From NCBI GenBank assembly GCA_020025455.1, contig JAHHSC010000008.1:1-24566 (forward strand): DNA of 24,566 nt, given 5' to 3'. A model generated the notes under the pieces. That model did no database searches. It was given only the letters and a program-made list of their open reading frames with translations, and was not told the origin of the DNA. The stretch's first letter is position 1. Each line of letters starts with the position of its first letter. Positions 1 to 8,455 of this stretch are shown piece by piece. Source of the stretch: Lawsonibacter sp. (lineage in GTDB: Bacteria; Bacillota; Clostridia; Oscillospirales; Oscillospiraceae). Made by a program: the position numbers and the translations under genes.

Positions 1-46
1 AATATTACGGCTTAAATGACAACTATTTGTAAGGGAGTGGACCCTT

Positions 47-1654
47 TTGGCACAGTACGAATCTGAAATCAAGCGAAGAAGAACCTTCGCCATTATCTCT
101 CACCCCGACGCCGGTAAGACCACCCTGACCGAGAAGTTCCTGCTGTACGGCGGAGCCATCGCTCAGGCAGGCCAGGTCAAGGGTAAGAAGAATACCCGCG
201 CGGCCACCTCCGACTGGATGGAAATTGAGAAACAGCGCGGAATCTCTGTCACCTCCTCCGTCATGCAGTTCCAGTATGACGGCTTCTGCATCAATATTCT
301 GGACACCCCCGGACACCAGGACTTCTCCGAGGACACCTACCGCACGCTGATGGCCGCCGACTCTGCCGTCATGGTCATTGATGCCGCCAAGGGCGTTGAG
401 GCCCAGACCCGAAAGCTGTTCAAGGTCTGTGCCATGCGCGATATCCCGATCTTCACCTTCATCAACAAGATGGACCGTGAGGCACGGGACCCCTTTGAGC
501 TGTGCGAGGAGTTGGAGAAAGAGCTTGGTCTGGACACTTACGCCATGAACTGGCCCATCGGCTGCGGCAAGGACTTCAAGGGCGTATATGACCGCCAGGG
601 CCAGAAGATCATCCACTTCACCTCCAACACAAACGCCCGTGCCGCCACCGCCACCGAGATCCAGCTGGACGACCCCGCTCTGGATGACCTGATCGGCGCT
701 GCCTACCGGGAGCAGCTCAATGACGAGATCGAACTGCTGGACGGCGCCTCCTGCGACTTTGATCTGGACCGGGTGCGCCACGGCAAGCTCTCCCCCGTGT
801 TCTTCGGTTCCGCGCTGACCAATTTTGGCGTGGAGCCCTTCCTGGAGCACTTTCTGGATATGACCACCGCCCCCCTGCCCCGCATGGCCGGGGACGAGGT
901 GGTGGACTCCTTCGACCCCGACTTCTCTGCCTTTGTCTTTAAAATCCAGGCCAACATGAACAAGGCCCACCGCGACCGAATTGCGTTCATGCGCGTGGTC
1001 TCCGGCAAGTTCGAGGCCGATAAGGAAGTTTATCATATGCAGGGCGGCAAGAAGATCCGCCTCTCCCGCCCCCAGCAGCTGATGGCTGCCGAGCGTGAGA
1101 TCATCGAGGAGGCCTATGCCGGCGACATCATCGGCGTCTTTGATCCCGGCATCTTCTCCATCGGCGATACGCTGTGCTCCCCCAGCCATAAGTTCCTGTT
1201 TGACCCCATTCCCACCTTTGCGCCTGAGCACTTTGAGCGGGTGCGCTCCATCGATACCATGAAGCGCAAGCAGTTCCTGAAGGGCATGGAACAGATCGCG
1301 CAGGAGGGTGCCATTCAGATTTTCAAGACGCCTTACACCGGCATGGAAGAGGTCATCGTAGGCGTTGTTGGTACCCTGCAATTCGACGTGCTGGACTACC
1401 GTCTGCGCAGTGAGTACAACGTGGAGCTGTACAAGGAGGGTCTGCCCTACGAGTACCTGCGCTGGATCGTCCGCGAGGAGGAGGACCCCGAACCTCTGAA
1501 GGAAGAGGATCTGCTGCTCCCCAACGACGTGAAGCTGGTTGAGGACTACAAGGGAAACCAGCTTCTGCTGTTTGCTTCTCAGTGGTCCATCCAGTGGGTC
1601 ACCGACCGCAACAAGGGCCTGAAGCTGGCTGAGTTCGGCGGTGCAACCCTGTAA
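47..1654 (+). CDS. prfC: Peptide chain release factor 3 (RF3)
   Basis: Translational GTPase that removes RF1/RF2 from the ribosome after peptide release, in the cytoplasm. The 535-aa product has the G-domain motifs in order: P-loop HPDAGKTT at about residues 19-26, the effector stretch ending EIEKQRGIS near 59-67, DTPGH at 86-90 and NKMD at 140-143. The P-loop lead-in ISHPDAGKTTL is characteristic of RF3 rather than EF-G, and the length fits the family (about 520-535 aa). Domain II and the C-terminal domain follow without a break. Start: TTG at 47 preceded by AAGGGAG at 31-37 (9-nt spacing); the second residue begins AQYESEIKRRRTFAIISHP, as in other RF3s. It is followed by its own terminator, so it is probably monocistronic. 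Identity is secure; only the non-ATG start is inferred. Confidence 0.97.
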   Translation: MAQYESEIKRRRTFAIISHPDAGKTTLTEKFLLYGGAIAQAGQVKGKKNTRAATSDWMEIEKQRGISVTSSVMQFQYDGFCINILDTPGHQDFSEDTYRTLMAADSAVMVIDAAKGVEAQTRKLFKVCAMRDIPIFTFINKMDREARDPFELCEELEKELGLDTYAMNWPIGCGKDFKGVYDRQGQKIIHFTSNTNARAATATEIQLDDPALDDLIGAAYREQLNDEIELLDGASCDFDLDRVRHGKLSPVFFGSALTNFGVEPFLEHFLDMTTAPLPRMAGDEVVDSFDPDFSAFVFKIQANMNKAHRDRIAFMRVVSGKFEADKEVYHMQGGKKIRLSRPQQLMAAEREIIEEAYAGDIIGVFDPGIFSIGDTLCSPSHKFLFDPIPTFAPEHFERVRSIDTMKRKQFLKGMEQIAQEGAIQIFKTPYTGMEEVIVGVVGTLQFDVLDYRLRSEYNVELYKEGLPYEYLRWIVREEEDPEPLKEEDLLLPNDVKLVEDYKGNQLLLFASQWSIQWVTDRNKGLKLAEFGGATL

Positions 1655-1662
1655 TTTCTTCC

Positions 1663-1697
1663 AAAACCGTCGCAGTCGCAGGGGCTGCGGCGGTTTT
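1663..1697 (+). terminator. Intrinsic terminator of prfC
   Basis: A 13-bp stem (1663-1675 with 1685-1697, one G-U pair) closes a 9-nt loop 9 nt after the prfC stop. The right arm ends in TTTT, followed by GTACGCTTTT. The U tract is short, so termination may be partial. Confidence 0.7.
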
Positions 1698-1753
1698 GTA
1701 CGCTTTTAACCCCTGTTTTTTTCTGTTATTCCGATTTTTTCTCTTGGATGGGC

Positions 1754-1773
1754 CATAATTTTATGAAATTATG
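1754..1773 (+). promoter_or_regulatory. Perfect inverted repeat upstream of pyk, possible operator
   Basis: CATAATTT (1754-1761) and AAATTATG (1766-1773) are perfect 8-bp inverted arms around TATG. The element lies 78 nt before the pyk start, in the only region where a pyk promoter can be (a TTGGAT at 1744-1749 is a weak -35 candidate). It has no GC-rich stem or U tract, so it is not a terminator; a dimeric repressor or activator site is the natural reading. I do not recognise it as a known operator. Confidence 0.4.
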
Positions 1774-1851
1774 ACCTGTTCAAATCGTCCATTTTACGGT
1801 ATCCTAAATGCGTTGAATTACATTTCACTCTCTTTTACTGGAGGCTATTAT

Positions 1852-3288
1852 ATGTCCACTTTGAGAAAGACCAAAATCATCTGTACCCTGGGTCCCGCAG
1901 TCAACAGTGAGGACCACATCCGCGCTCTGATTCGCGGCGGCATGAATGCCGCCCGCTTCAACTTCTCCCACGGCAGCCATGAGGAGCACCTGGGCCGGCT
2001 CAATATGCTCAAGACCGTTCGGGACGCTATGGGCCAGCCCGTAGCCGCTATTCTGGACACCAAGGGTCCTGAGATCCGCATCAAGAGCTTCGCCTGTTCC
2101 TCCGTCACACTGGAGGCCGGCGCCCCCTTCACCCTGACCACCCGCGCGGTAGAGGGCGACCAGACCCAGGTGTCTGTCACCTATGACAAGCTCCACGAGG
2201 ATCTGGCCCCCGGTCAGGAGATCCTCATTGACGACGGCCTGGTCGCCATCCGCGTGGATGAGATCGCAGGTCAGGATATCCACTGCACCGTGGAAAATGG
2301 CGGCACGCTTTCCTCCAACAAGTCCCTGAATATCCCCGGCGTCCACATCAACCTGCCCGCCCTCACCGAGAAGGATATCTCCGACATCCAGTTCGGCGTG
2401 GAGCAGGACTTCGACTTCGTGGCCGCCTCCTTTGTCCGCCGGGTCTCCGATGTGCAGGCCGTCCGTCAGGTCCTCGACGACTGCGGCGGTGAGCACGTGA
2501 AGATCATCGCCAAGATCGAGAACCAGGAGGGCGTGGACAACATCGACGCCATTCTGGATGCCGCTGACGCCATCATGGTCGCCCGTGGTGACCTGGGTGT
2601 TGAGATCCCCGCCTCCCGCGTGCCCATTCTCCAGAAGCAGATGATCCGCAAGGGTCTGCAGGCCGGCAAGCCCGTCATCACCGCCACCCAGATGCTGGAC
2701 TCTATGATGCGCAACCCCCGTCCCACCCGTGCCGAGGTCAGCGATGTGGCCAACGCCGTTTTTGACGGCACCAGCTGTGTCATGCTCTCCGGCGAGACCG
2801 CCCAGGGCAAGTACCCCATGGAGGCCCTCCAGGCCATGGACAGCATCGTCACCGAGGCAGAGCACTCCATCCAGTACTGGCGCCACTTCAAGAAGCAGCG
2901 CATTGTCCCTGCTCACAACATTGACGATGCCATCACCCACACCTGCTGCCTGACCGCCATGGATCTGGACACCAAGGCCATCATTGCCGCTACCTGCTCC
3001 GGCCGCACCCCCCGCCTGATCTGCCGGTTCCGGCCCGCCTGCCCTGTGATTGCCCTGACCATGAACGAGAAGGTCCGCCGCCAGCTGTCTATCTGCTGGG
3101 GCGTCACCCCCCTGCTCACCGGCGAGGTCAACTCCACCGACCGCATCTTCTCTCTGTCTGCCCATGTGGCGCTCAAGGAAGGTCTTGTTGAAGTCGGTGA
3201 TACCGTGGTCATCACCGCTGGCGTCCCTCTGGGCAGCGGCGGCTGCACCAACCTGCTGAAGGCCCAGGTCATCGAGGAAGAATATTGA
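1852..3288 (+). CDS. pyk: Pyruvate kinase
   Basis: Last ATP-forming step of glycolysis: phosphoenolpyruvate plus ADP to pyruvate plus ATP. The 478-aa product begins MSTLRKTKIICTLGPA, the usual N-terminus. It carries the substrate loop NFSHG near 37-41, LDTKGPEIR near 68-76, the active-site lysine motif KIENQEG with K221, the metal/phosphate region MVARGDLGVE at 242-251 and the family signature ending MLSGETAQGKYP. Length is that of the short form without the extra C-terminal PEP-utiliser-like domain of Bacillus enzymes. Start: ATG 1852 has CTGGAGG at 1838-1844, 7 nt upstream; the frame stays open 27 codons further up, but that stretch crosses the inverted repeat and has no ribosome site. Flanked by terminators on both sides, so it is a single-gene unit. 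Confidence 0.97.
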   Translation: MSTLRKTKIICTLGPAVNSEDHIRALIRGGMNAARFNFSHGSHEEHLGRLNMLKTVRDAMGQPVAAILDTKGPEIRIKSFACSSVTLEAGAPFTLTTRAVEGDQTQVSVTYDKLHEDLAPGQEILIDDGLVAIRVDEIAGQDIHCTVENGGTLSSNKSLNIPGVHINLPALTEKDISDIQFGVEQDFDFVAASFVRRVSDVQAVRQVLDDCGGEHVKIIAKIENQEGVDNIDAILDAADAIMVARGDLGVEIPASRVPILQKQMIRKGLQAGKPVITATQMLDSMMRNPRPTRAEVSDVANAVFDGTSCVMLSGETAQGKYPMEALQAMDSIVTEAEHSIQYWRHFKKQRIVPAHNIDDAITHTCCLTAMDLDTKAIIAATCSGRTPRLICRFRPACPVIALTMNEKVRRQLSICWGVTPLLTGEVNSTDRIFSLSAHVALKEGLVEVGDTVVITAGVPLGSGGCTNLLKAQVIEEEY

Positions 3289-3293
3289 TTTTG

Positions 3294-3321
3294 AAAGGCT
3301 CCGCCTCCGGCGGGGCCTTTT
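3294..3321 (+). terminator. Intrinsic terminator of pyk
   Basis: A 12-bp stem (3294-3305 with 3309-3320, one T-G pair) with loop TCC lies 5 nt after the pyk stop and runs into TTTT. Confidence 0.85.
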
Positions 3322-3423
3322 CCCTTGTCGAACCGGTTCCGGCGTTCTTTGATTTGGCTTCCTCCCCGCCGCGTTCCTGCTCTTCGCGCCCTTGGCCCCT
3401 CCAGTCCACCGAAGTGCCGCCTC

Positions 3424-3452
3424 TTGACAGCATTTTTTGACACTGCTATACT
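3424..3452 (+). promoter_or_regulatory. Sigma-A promoter of the MATE gene
   Basis: Perfect -35 TTGACA (3424-3429), 17-nt spacer, -10 TATACT (3447-3452). Predicted start of transcription is near 3459, leaving a leader of about 100 nt before the MATE start codon. The rest of the 3322-3423 gap shows nothing recognisable. Confidence 0.85.
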
Positions 3453-3502
3453 TAAATCATTCCAAAATCCGTTTTTCTCACTTTGACCGACATCCCGCGC
3501 TT

Positions 3503-3533
3503 CCGGGCTCCTTCTGGGGCCTGGTTTTGTTTT
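3503..3533 (+). promoter_or_regulatory. Terminator-like hairpin in the MATE leader, possible attenuator
   Basis: Within the predicted leader, 3503-3511 pairs with 3516-3524 over 9 bp (two G-U pairs) around loop TTCT, followed by TTTTGTTTTG. It sits about 40 nt after the predicted transcription start and 27 nt before the start codon. A short CCCG at 3494-3497 could pair with the left arm (CGGG 3504-3507) and compete with it. This has the form of a leader terminator; no aptamer or leader peptide with its own ribosome site was recognised. Confidence 0.45.
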
Positions 3534-3560
3534 GCTTCATTTTGGAAAGGAGCTGGTAGC

Positions 3561-4895
3561 TTGGTCCAGCAAGAAAATATGATGGGGGTCCTCCCCATCC
3601 ACAAGCTGATTTTGCAGATGTCCTGGCCCATTATGCTGTCCATGCTTATGCAGGCGGTCTACAACCTGGTGGACAGTATGTTCGTGGCCCGTGTCAGTGA
3701 CGAGGCCTTTCTTGCCCTGTCCTACGCATACCCGGTTCAGACTCTGCTTGTGGCATACTGTGTGGGTCTTGGGGTGGCGTTCAGCTCCACGCTCTCCAAA
3801 CGGATCGGTGAGAACCGGATGGATGAGGCCACCAAGGTGATTGGGCACGGCTTCTTCCTGTTTCTTTTGGGCTGGGTGGCGTTCTTCCTCTTTGGCCTGT
3901 TCCTGGCCCCCGGCTTTCTCCGGTCCTGCACGGATACGGATCAGGTGGCCCTAATGGGCGCGGACTACCTGCGGATCTGCTGCTGCCTGTCCATTGGGGT
4001 CTGTATTCAGTTCCCGATTGAGCGCATCCTTCAGGCCACCGGTCACCCCTCCGGGTTTATGCTTGTGCAGGGTTCCGGTGCTTTGCTGAACCTGATTTTA
4101 GACCCCATTTTTATCTTCACCTTTGGCATGGGCGTGAAGGGGGCTGCTCTGGCAACCGTGATCGGCCAGATCACCGGCGCCCTCCTGGGGATCGGGCTGC
4201 TGTTCCTCTATCGGCGACAGATGCCCATGCGCTTCCACCCGGTCAAGCTTCAGGGCAGTATGTTCCGGGAGATCGGCGTCATCGCTGTCCCCGCCATTCT
4301 GATGCAGTCCCTTAACAGCGTTATGTCCCTTGGCATGAACGCCATCCTCCGGCTCTGGTCGGAAACTGCTGTGTGGGTGCTGGGTGCATATTTTAAGATT
4401 CAGTCCTTTGTGTTCATGCCCATCTTCAGCATCAACAACGCTCTGATTTCCGTCATCAGCTACAACTACGGCGCAGGCAGCAAACGGCGCGCCACCCAGG
4501 CCATCCGGTTCAGTCTCCAGCTGTCTATTCTCATCACCGCCATCGGAGCTGGTTTGCTGTGGCTGGCCGCCTCTCCCCTGCTGGTCTGCTGCTTCCAGGC
4601 CAGCGGCGAGGCGCTGACCTTGGGCGTGCGTTCTCTGCGCTGTGCCTGCCTTTCCTTCCCCGTTGCTACCGTCAGCATCATTTACTCGGCCGCCTTTCAG
4701 TCCCTGAACCACAACCTCTACTCCCTGTCCGTCTCCCTGCTGCGGTTTCTGGTCCTGCTGCTTCCCATGGCGCTGCTGTTGATCCTGACCGCCCCTGAGT
4801 GGGTCTTTATGGCCTTCTTCTTCACCGAGCTCATTGCCGCTGCCGTAACATGGCTTCTCTACCGCAGCGTGCAGGGGAGCGCGCTGGCTGGTTAA
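3561..4895 (+). CDS. MATE family efflux transporter
   Basis: Integral membrane antiporter expected to export drugs or cationic metabolites using a Na+ or H+ gradient; the substrate cannot be read from sequence. The 444-aa product has the MATE pattern of about 12 hydrophobic helices in two halves, beginning with LQMSWPIMLSMLMQAVYNLVDSMFVAR, a typical MATE helix 1, and carrying INNALISVISYNYGAG in the second half, a conserved MATE stretch. Start: TTG 3561 with GGAAAGGAG ending 8 nt upstream; the frame is open to 3483 but that part (including PRFRAPSGAWF) is unlike MATE N-termini. Preceded by a consensus promoter with a structured leader and followed by a bidirectional terminator, so it is transcribed alone. 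A second, divergent MATE gene is at the right edge of the window. Confidence 0.92.
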   Translation: MVQQENMMGVLPIHKLILQMSWPIMLSMLMQAVYNLVDSMFVARVSDEAFLALSYAYPVQTLLVAYCVGLGVAFSSTLSKRIGENRMDEATKVIGHGFFLFLLGWVAFFLFGLFLAPGFLRSCTDTDQVALMGADYLRICCCLSIGVCIQFPIERILQATGHPSGFMLVQGSGALLNLILDPIFIFTFGMGVKGAALATVIGQITGALLGIGLLFLYRRQMPMRFHPVKLQGSMFREIGVIAVPAILMQSLNSVMSLGMNAILRLWSETAVWVLGAYFKIQSFVFMPIFSINNALISVISYNYGAGSKRRATQAIRFSLQLSILITAIGAGLLWLAASPLLVCCFQASGEALTLGVRSLRCACLSFPVATVSIIYSAAFQSLNHNLYSLSVSLLRFLVLLLPMALLLILTAPEWVFMAFFFTELIAAAVTWLLYRSVQGSALAG

Positions 4896-4904
4896 ACAGC
4901 ATAA

Positions 4905-4936
4905 AAACGTCCCGAACCAAGCGGTTCGGGACGTTT
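4905..4936. terminator. Bidirectional terminator between MATE gene and membrane-protein gene
   Basis: A perfect 14-bp stem (4905-4918 with 4923-4936), loop AAGC, lies between two converging stop codons. The minus-strand read ends in five T; the plus-strand read ends TTTCTGTTTCT. It should serve both genes. Confidence 0.9.
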
Positions 4937-4951
4937 CTGTTTCTATCTGAT

Positions 4952-5761
4952 TTACATGAGCTTGACGGTGTAGTACACCAGCATTGCGAACAGCCAGACT
5001 ACCATGGCATAGGCCAGGTAGTAGGCAGCGGTAGTCCCCATGAACAATGCCACTACCAGGGCAAGGACGCTTATCAGGGCGCTTGCAAAGATGGGCATAT
5101 AGTTTCCGTTCTCCGAAATGAAGCGGGACTTCTTGCCCATAGGCAGCAGACCGCCGTTCTTTTTGACCCAGGCGCTGAAGAGAACGACCAGTGCGATGGC
5201 CACCAGGACCAGATTGCTCTCCATGCTGTAGCTGCCACGGTAGCGGAAAAACCACAGGCCCAGAACGCCCAGCACGCTGACCAGGGCGGTCAGGAAGAAC
5301 TCACGCTGATAGATGAAGTAGGCCAGCGCCAGACCGGCCAGCACAGGCACCAGCAGGAACAGCATCTGGATACCGGAGACCTTGAACACACGGGCCACAT
5401 GGGCACACAGGCTCAAGACCACAGCCAAAACCGCGATCACGCCGGGAACAGCGGCACTCTTGTTCTTTTTCGCATTGAAGAACATCCACACCAGACTGAC
5501 CACCAGCACAACGGGACCCGCAACAGCCAGCACACGGAGCATTTTGTCCAAAGCCAGGAAAATGCTTACGCTGGGCTCATCCATAAAAACGTTGATGTAA
5601 TACTTCTTCAGCAGCATCAGGAGGAATTCCAGTACAACGGCACCACCGACCCAGCACAAACCGCGGTTCAGTGCCTGGTCTTCCTGGTGACGACGAGCTT
5701 CTCTTTCCTTCTTATCCATTCTATTCTGTCTCCTTAACCGCTTTTTGAAAAGCGGGATCAT
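4952..5761 (-). CDS. Unrecognised 8-helix membrane protein
   Basis: I do not recognise the family. The 269-aa product has a very basic cytoplasmic N-terminus (about residues 5-25, rich in Lys/Arg with KKEREARRHQ) followed by about eight hydrophobic segments, roughly at 35-57, 74-95, 103-123, 132-152, 155-174, 183-199, 221-240 and 244-264. There is no signal-peptide site, no catalytic motif and no charged residue pattern typical of a transporter. Start: ATG 5761 has GGAGG with 7-nt spacing; an alternative ATG at 5719 has an AAGGAG at 10 nt and would give 255 aa. It stands alone between terminators, so context gives no functional clue. Confidence 0.8.
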   Translation of the reverse strand: MIPLFKKRLRRQNRMDKKEREARRHQEDQALNRGLCWVGGAVVLEFLLMLLKKYYINVFMDEPSVSIFLALDKMLRVLAVAGPVVLVVSLVWMFFNAKKNKSAAVPGVIAVLAVVLSLCAHVARVFKVSGIQMLFLLVPVLAGLALAYFIYQREFFLTALVSVLGVLGLWFFRYRGSYSMESNLVLVAIALVVLFSAWVKKNGGLLPMGKKSRFISENGNYMPIFASALISVLALVVALFMGTTAAYYLAYAMVVWLFAMLVYYTVKLM

Positions 5762-5850
5762 ATACAAGCCTCCGGTTATCCCGGGCATTTTACTATTGTA
5801 CCAGACCAACTCTATTTTTGCAAGCCGCAAAATATAAACTTTCCTTTAAG

Positions 5851-5890
5851 AAACCGAGCAGAACACCCAAAAGGGCGTTCTGCTCGGTTT
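5851..5890 (-). terminator. Intrinsic terminator of the ACT-hom-lysC operon
   Basis: A 14-bp perfect stem (5851-5864 with 5877-5890) extended by three inner G-C pairs across one mismatch, loop AAAA, starts 15 nt after the lysC stop on the minus strand and is followed by TTTCTT. Confidence 0.85.
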
Positions 5891-5904
5891 AAATCATGCA
5901 ATTT

Positions 5905-7131
5905 TCAGCTGTTGCTGCCGAACTCATCAAAGAAGCGGTCGTGGACCACCTGAACGGCACGGTCGGCATCCCGCTCCTCCACCAGCACAGACACCTTGAT
6001 CTCGCTGGTCGAGATCATATTGATGTTGATGCCGGCGGAAAACAGGGCCTCGAACATCTTGCAGGCTACGCCGGCGTTGTTGGCCATGCCGGCACCCACG
6101 ATTGAGACCTTGGCGACCTCCTCGTTGAGCTCGATGGTGCTAAAGCCGATGGCCTCCTGGTTCTCCTCCAGCAGCTCTTTGGCGTGCCGGCCCTCGCTGC
6201 GGGCGACGGTGAAGCTGATATCCTTGCTCGCATCACGGCCGATGGACTGCAGGATGATATCCACGTTGATATCGTACTTGGCAAGCATGGAGAAGATCTT
6301 AAAGGCAATACCGGGCTGGTCGGACAGGCCGATCAAGGCCAGACGGGACACGTTTTTGTCCTTGGCCACACCGCTGACATGAGTTTTTTCCACTTTTTTG
6401 ACAACCTCCTTGACTTTCGTACCGGGATTCCCCGTAATGCTGGAGAGTACCTCCATGTTGACGTTATAGCGCTTTGCCATTTCCACCGAGCGGTTGTGGA
6501 GCACCTGAGCCCCCTGGCTCGCCAGTTCCAGCATCTCGTCAAAGGTGATCTCATCCAGCTTTCTCGCCCCCTTGACCGTGCGGGGGTCAGAGGTGTAGAC
6601 GCCGTCCACATCGGTATAGATCTGGCAGAGATCGGCGTGGAGCGCGGCGGCAAGCGCCACAGCAGAGGTATCGGAACCACCGCGGCCCAGCGTGGTGATG
6701 TCGTCATACTTGTTGATGCCCTGGAATCCAGCCACCAGCACAATCTTTTTCTTGTCCAGCTCACGCTGGATGCGCTCGGTGTTGATGCGCTTGATGCGGG
6801 CAGAGCTGTAGGCGGAGTTGGTGAGCATACCCGCCTGCCAGCCGGTGAGAGACACGGCCTGGTAGCCCATGTGCTCGATGGCCATGGCGCACAGGGCGAT
6901 GGAGATCTGCTCTCCGGTGGCCAGCAGCATATCCATCTCGCGGCGGGAGGCCTTTGGATTGATTTCCTGGGCCTTGGCTATCAGGTCATCGGTGGTATCG
7001 CCCTGTGCGGACAGAACGACCACCACGTTATGACCCTTGCGGTAGGTCTCGGTAATGATACGGGCCACATTGCGTACATGGTCTGCATCCTTCACGGAAC
7101 TGCCGCCGAATTTTTGTACAATAAGTGCCAT
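5905..7131 (-). CDS. lysC: Aspartate kinase
   Basis: Phosphorylates aspartate, the first step to lysine, threonine, methionine and diaminopimelate. The 408-aa monofunctional enzyme starts with the family signature VQKFGGSSV (K7), has GRGGSDTSA at 149-157 and YTDVDGVYTSDPR near 172-184 in the kinase domain, and two ACT domains at about 264-325 and 340-400 for allosteric control by lysine and/or threonine. The length matches the class II alpha form (about 400-410 aa). Start ATG is preceded by AGGGGG at 8 nt. It is the last gene of the operon, 83 nt after hom; that gap shows no promoter, terminator or lysine riboswitch. Which amino acid inhibits it cannot be decided from the sequence. Confidence 0.97.
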   Translation of the reverse strand: MALIVQKFGGSSVKDADHVRNVARIITETYRKGHNVVVVLSAQGDTTDDLIAKAQEINPKASRREMDMLLATGEQISIALCAMAIEHMGYQAVSLTGWQAGMLTNSAYSSARIKRINTERIQRELDKKKIVLVAGFQGINKYDDITTLGRGGSDTSAVALAAALHADLCQIYTDVDGVYTSDPRTVKGARKLDEITFDEMLELASQGAQVLHNRSVEMAKRYNVNMEVLSSITGNPGTKVKEVVKKVEKTHVSGVAKDKNVSRLALIGLSDQPGIAFKIFSMLAKYDINVDIILQSIGRDASKDISFTVARSEGRHAKELLEENQEAIGFSTIELNEEVAKVSIVGAGMANNAGVACKMFEALFSAGININMISTSEIKVSVLVEERDADRAVQVVHDRFFDEFGSNS

Positions 7132-7214
7132 ATTATATGTTCCCCCTAAAGGTCAAATCGTCTATCGGGCAAAGACGCATCAGTGTCCCCGCCATTCTAT
7201 GCCGCTGGGCCCGG

Positions 7215-8426
7215 TCAGGCCAATACACGCAGCACAGAGCCAGTCTTTACATCCTGAAGCCGCTGGCGCAGCTCAGGCTCGGTCATGGCTCCCGTCAGGA
7301 ACGCCACCTCTCCCACCGGAGCACCGCTGCGGGCCAGGGGCTGGAGATCCTGGAAGGCCGCGCGGGCACGCTCCATGCTCATCTGGGCACGGACGTACCA
7401 CCGGGAAGTGAGCCCGTCAGGGGACACCACCAAATCAGCAGCGCCCGGACCCCATGCGTTGCGGCGGTCTCGGTTCGGGTCCTTGGCCAGGTCGATGATG
7501 TCAGCCACCACAGCGGAGGCGGTGGGCAGCTTGCCGGCGCCAGGGCCGTAGAACATCACATCGCCCACTGCGTTGCCGTGGATGGCGATGGCATTGAATA
7601 CGTCTTCCACGCCAGCCAGCGGATTTTTCCCCTCCACCAGATGAGGCGCGGTGAATGCACAGACCTTTCCCTCCTGGGTCTGCATACAGCGGCCCAGCAG
7701 CTTGATCTTGTAGCCGCAGGAGTCGGCGTAGGCCACGTCCTCCAGCGTCACGTTGCGGATGCCCTGGGTGGGTACCTGCTCGGGGTAGATCTGCTGCCCG
7801 AAGGCCAGCGCGGCCAGGATACAGGTCTTGCGGCAGGCATCGTGACCGTCCACATCGGCCGTCGGGTCCTGCTCGGCGTAGCCGTTGGCCTGAGCCTCCT
7901 TCAGGGCCTGGTCAAAGCTCAGACCGGCCTGGATCATACGGGTCAGGATATAGTTGGTGGTACCGTTCAGGATGCCGGTGACCTCCTCAATCTGGTTGGA
8001 GGCCAGGCAGTTGCTCATGGGGCGCAGCACTGGGATTCCGCCGCCTACGCTGGCCTCAAACAGGTAGTTGCAGCCGTGCTCCTTGGCCAGCTGCAGCAGC
8101 TCGTAGCCGTGGGTGGCCACCAGCTCCTTGTTGGAGGTGACCACGCTCTTGCCGGCCTTCAAAGCCCGTGTGGTGAACTCCAGTGCGATCTTGCAGCCGC
8201 CGATGGTCTCCACCACCACATCCACCTCTGGATCGGCCTCCACCACGGAGAAGTCCTTCTCAAAGAGGTCCCGATAGGGGCTGTCGGGAAAGTCCCGGAT
8301 GTCCACGATGTACTTCAAGCGGATCTTATCCCCCACACGCTGGTCGATCAGAGCGCCGTTGGTGGTCAGTACCTCGGCCACACCGGACCCCACCGTTCCA
8401 AAACCTAAAATCGCTACGTTGATCAT
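7215..8426 (-). CDS. hom: Homoserine dehydrogenase
   Basis: NAD(P)H-dependent reduction of aspartate semialdehyde to homoserine, the branch towards threonine and methionine. The 403-aa protein has the Rossmann motif GFGTVGSG at 8-15, the conserved TSNKELVA around K100, SVGGGIPVL near 126-134, GILNGTTNYI at 151-160 and the catalytic stretch DPTADVDGHDACRK ending in K200. The last ~60 residues (WYVRAQMS to the end) keep the outer strands and helix of an ACT domain but are shorter than the ~80 residues usual in Bacillus-type Hom, so feedback control by threonine may be altered. Start ATG 8426 has GAGG at 7 nt. It lies 29 nt after the ACT-protein gene and upstream of lysC, in one operon. thrB, thrC and asd are not in the window. 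Confidence 0.97.
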   Translation of the reverse strand: MINVAILGFGTVGSGVAEVLTTNGALIDQRVGDKIRLKYIVDIRDFPDSPYRDLFEKDFSVVEADPEVDVVVETIGGCKIALEFTTRALKAGKSVVTSNKELVATHGYELLQLAKEHGCNYLFEASVGGGIPVLRPMSNCLASNQIEEVTGILNGTTNYILTRMIQAGLSFDQALKEAQANGYAEQDPTADVDGHDACRKTCILAALAFGQQIYPEQVPTQGIRNVTLEDVAYADSCGYKIKLLGRCMQTQEGKVCAFTAPHLVEGKNPLAGVEDVFNAIAIHGNAVGDVMFYGPGAGKLPTASAVVADIIDLAKDPNRDRRNAWGPGAADLVVSPDGLTSRWYVRAQMSMERARAAFQDLQPLARSGAPVGEVAFLTGAMTEPELRQRLQDVKTGSVLRVLA

Positions 8427-8455
8427 ATCCTCACCTCATAATATGATAAAACTCA

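Noticed and set aside
4799..5737. Plus-strand frame opposite the 8-helix membrane protein
   Set aside because: The minus-strand reading gives regular hydrophobic helices and a good ribosome site; the plus reading is low-complexity His/Gln and would run through the terminator at 4905-4936.
7132..7214. Lysine riboswitch before lysC
   Set aside because: Only 83 nt between hom and lysC, far too short, and none of the L-box blocks is present.
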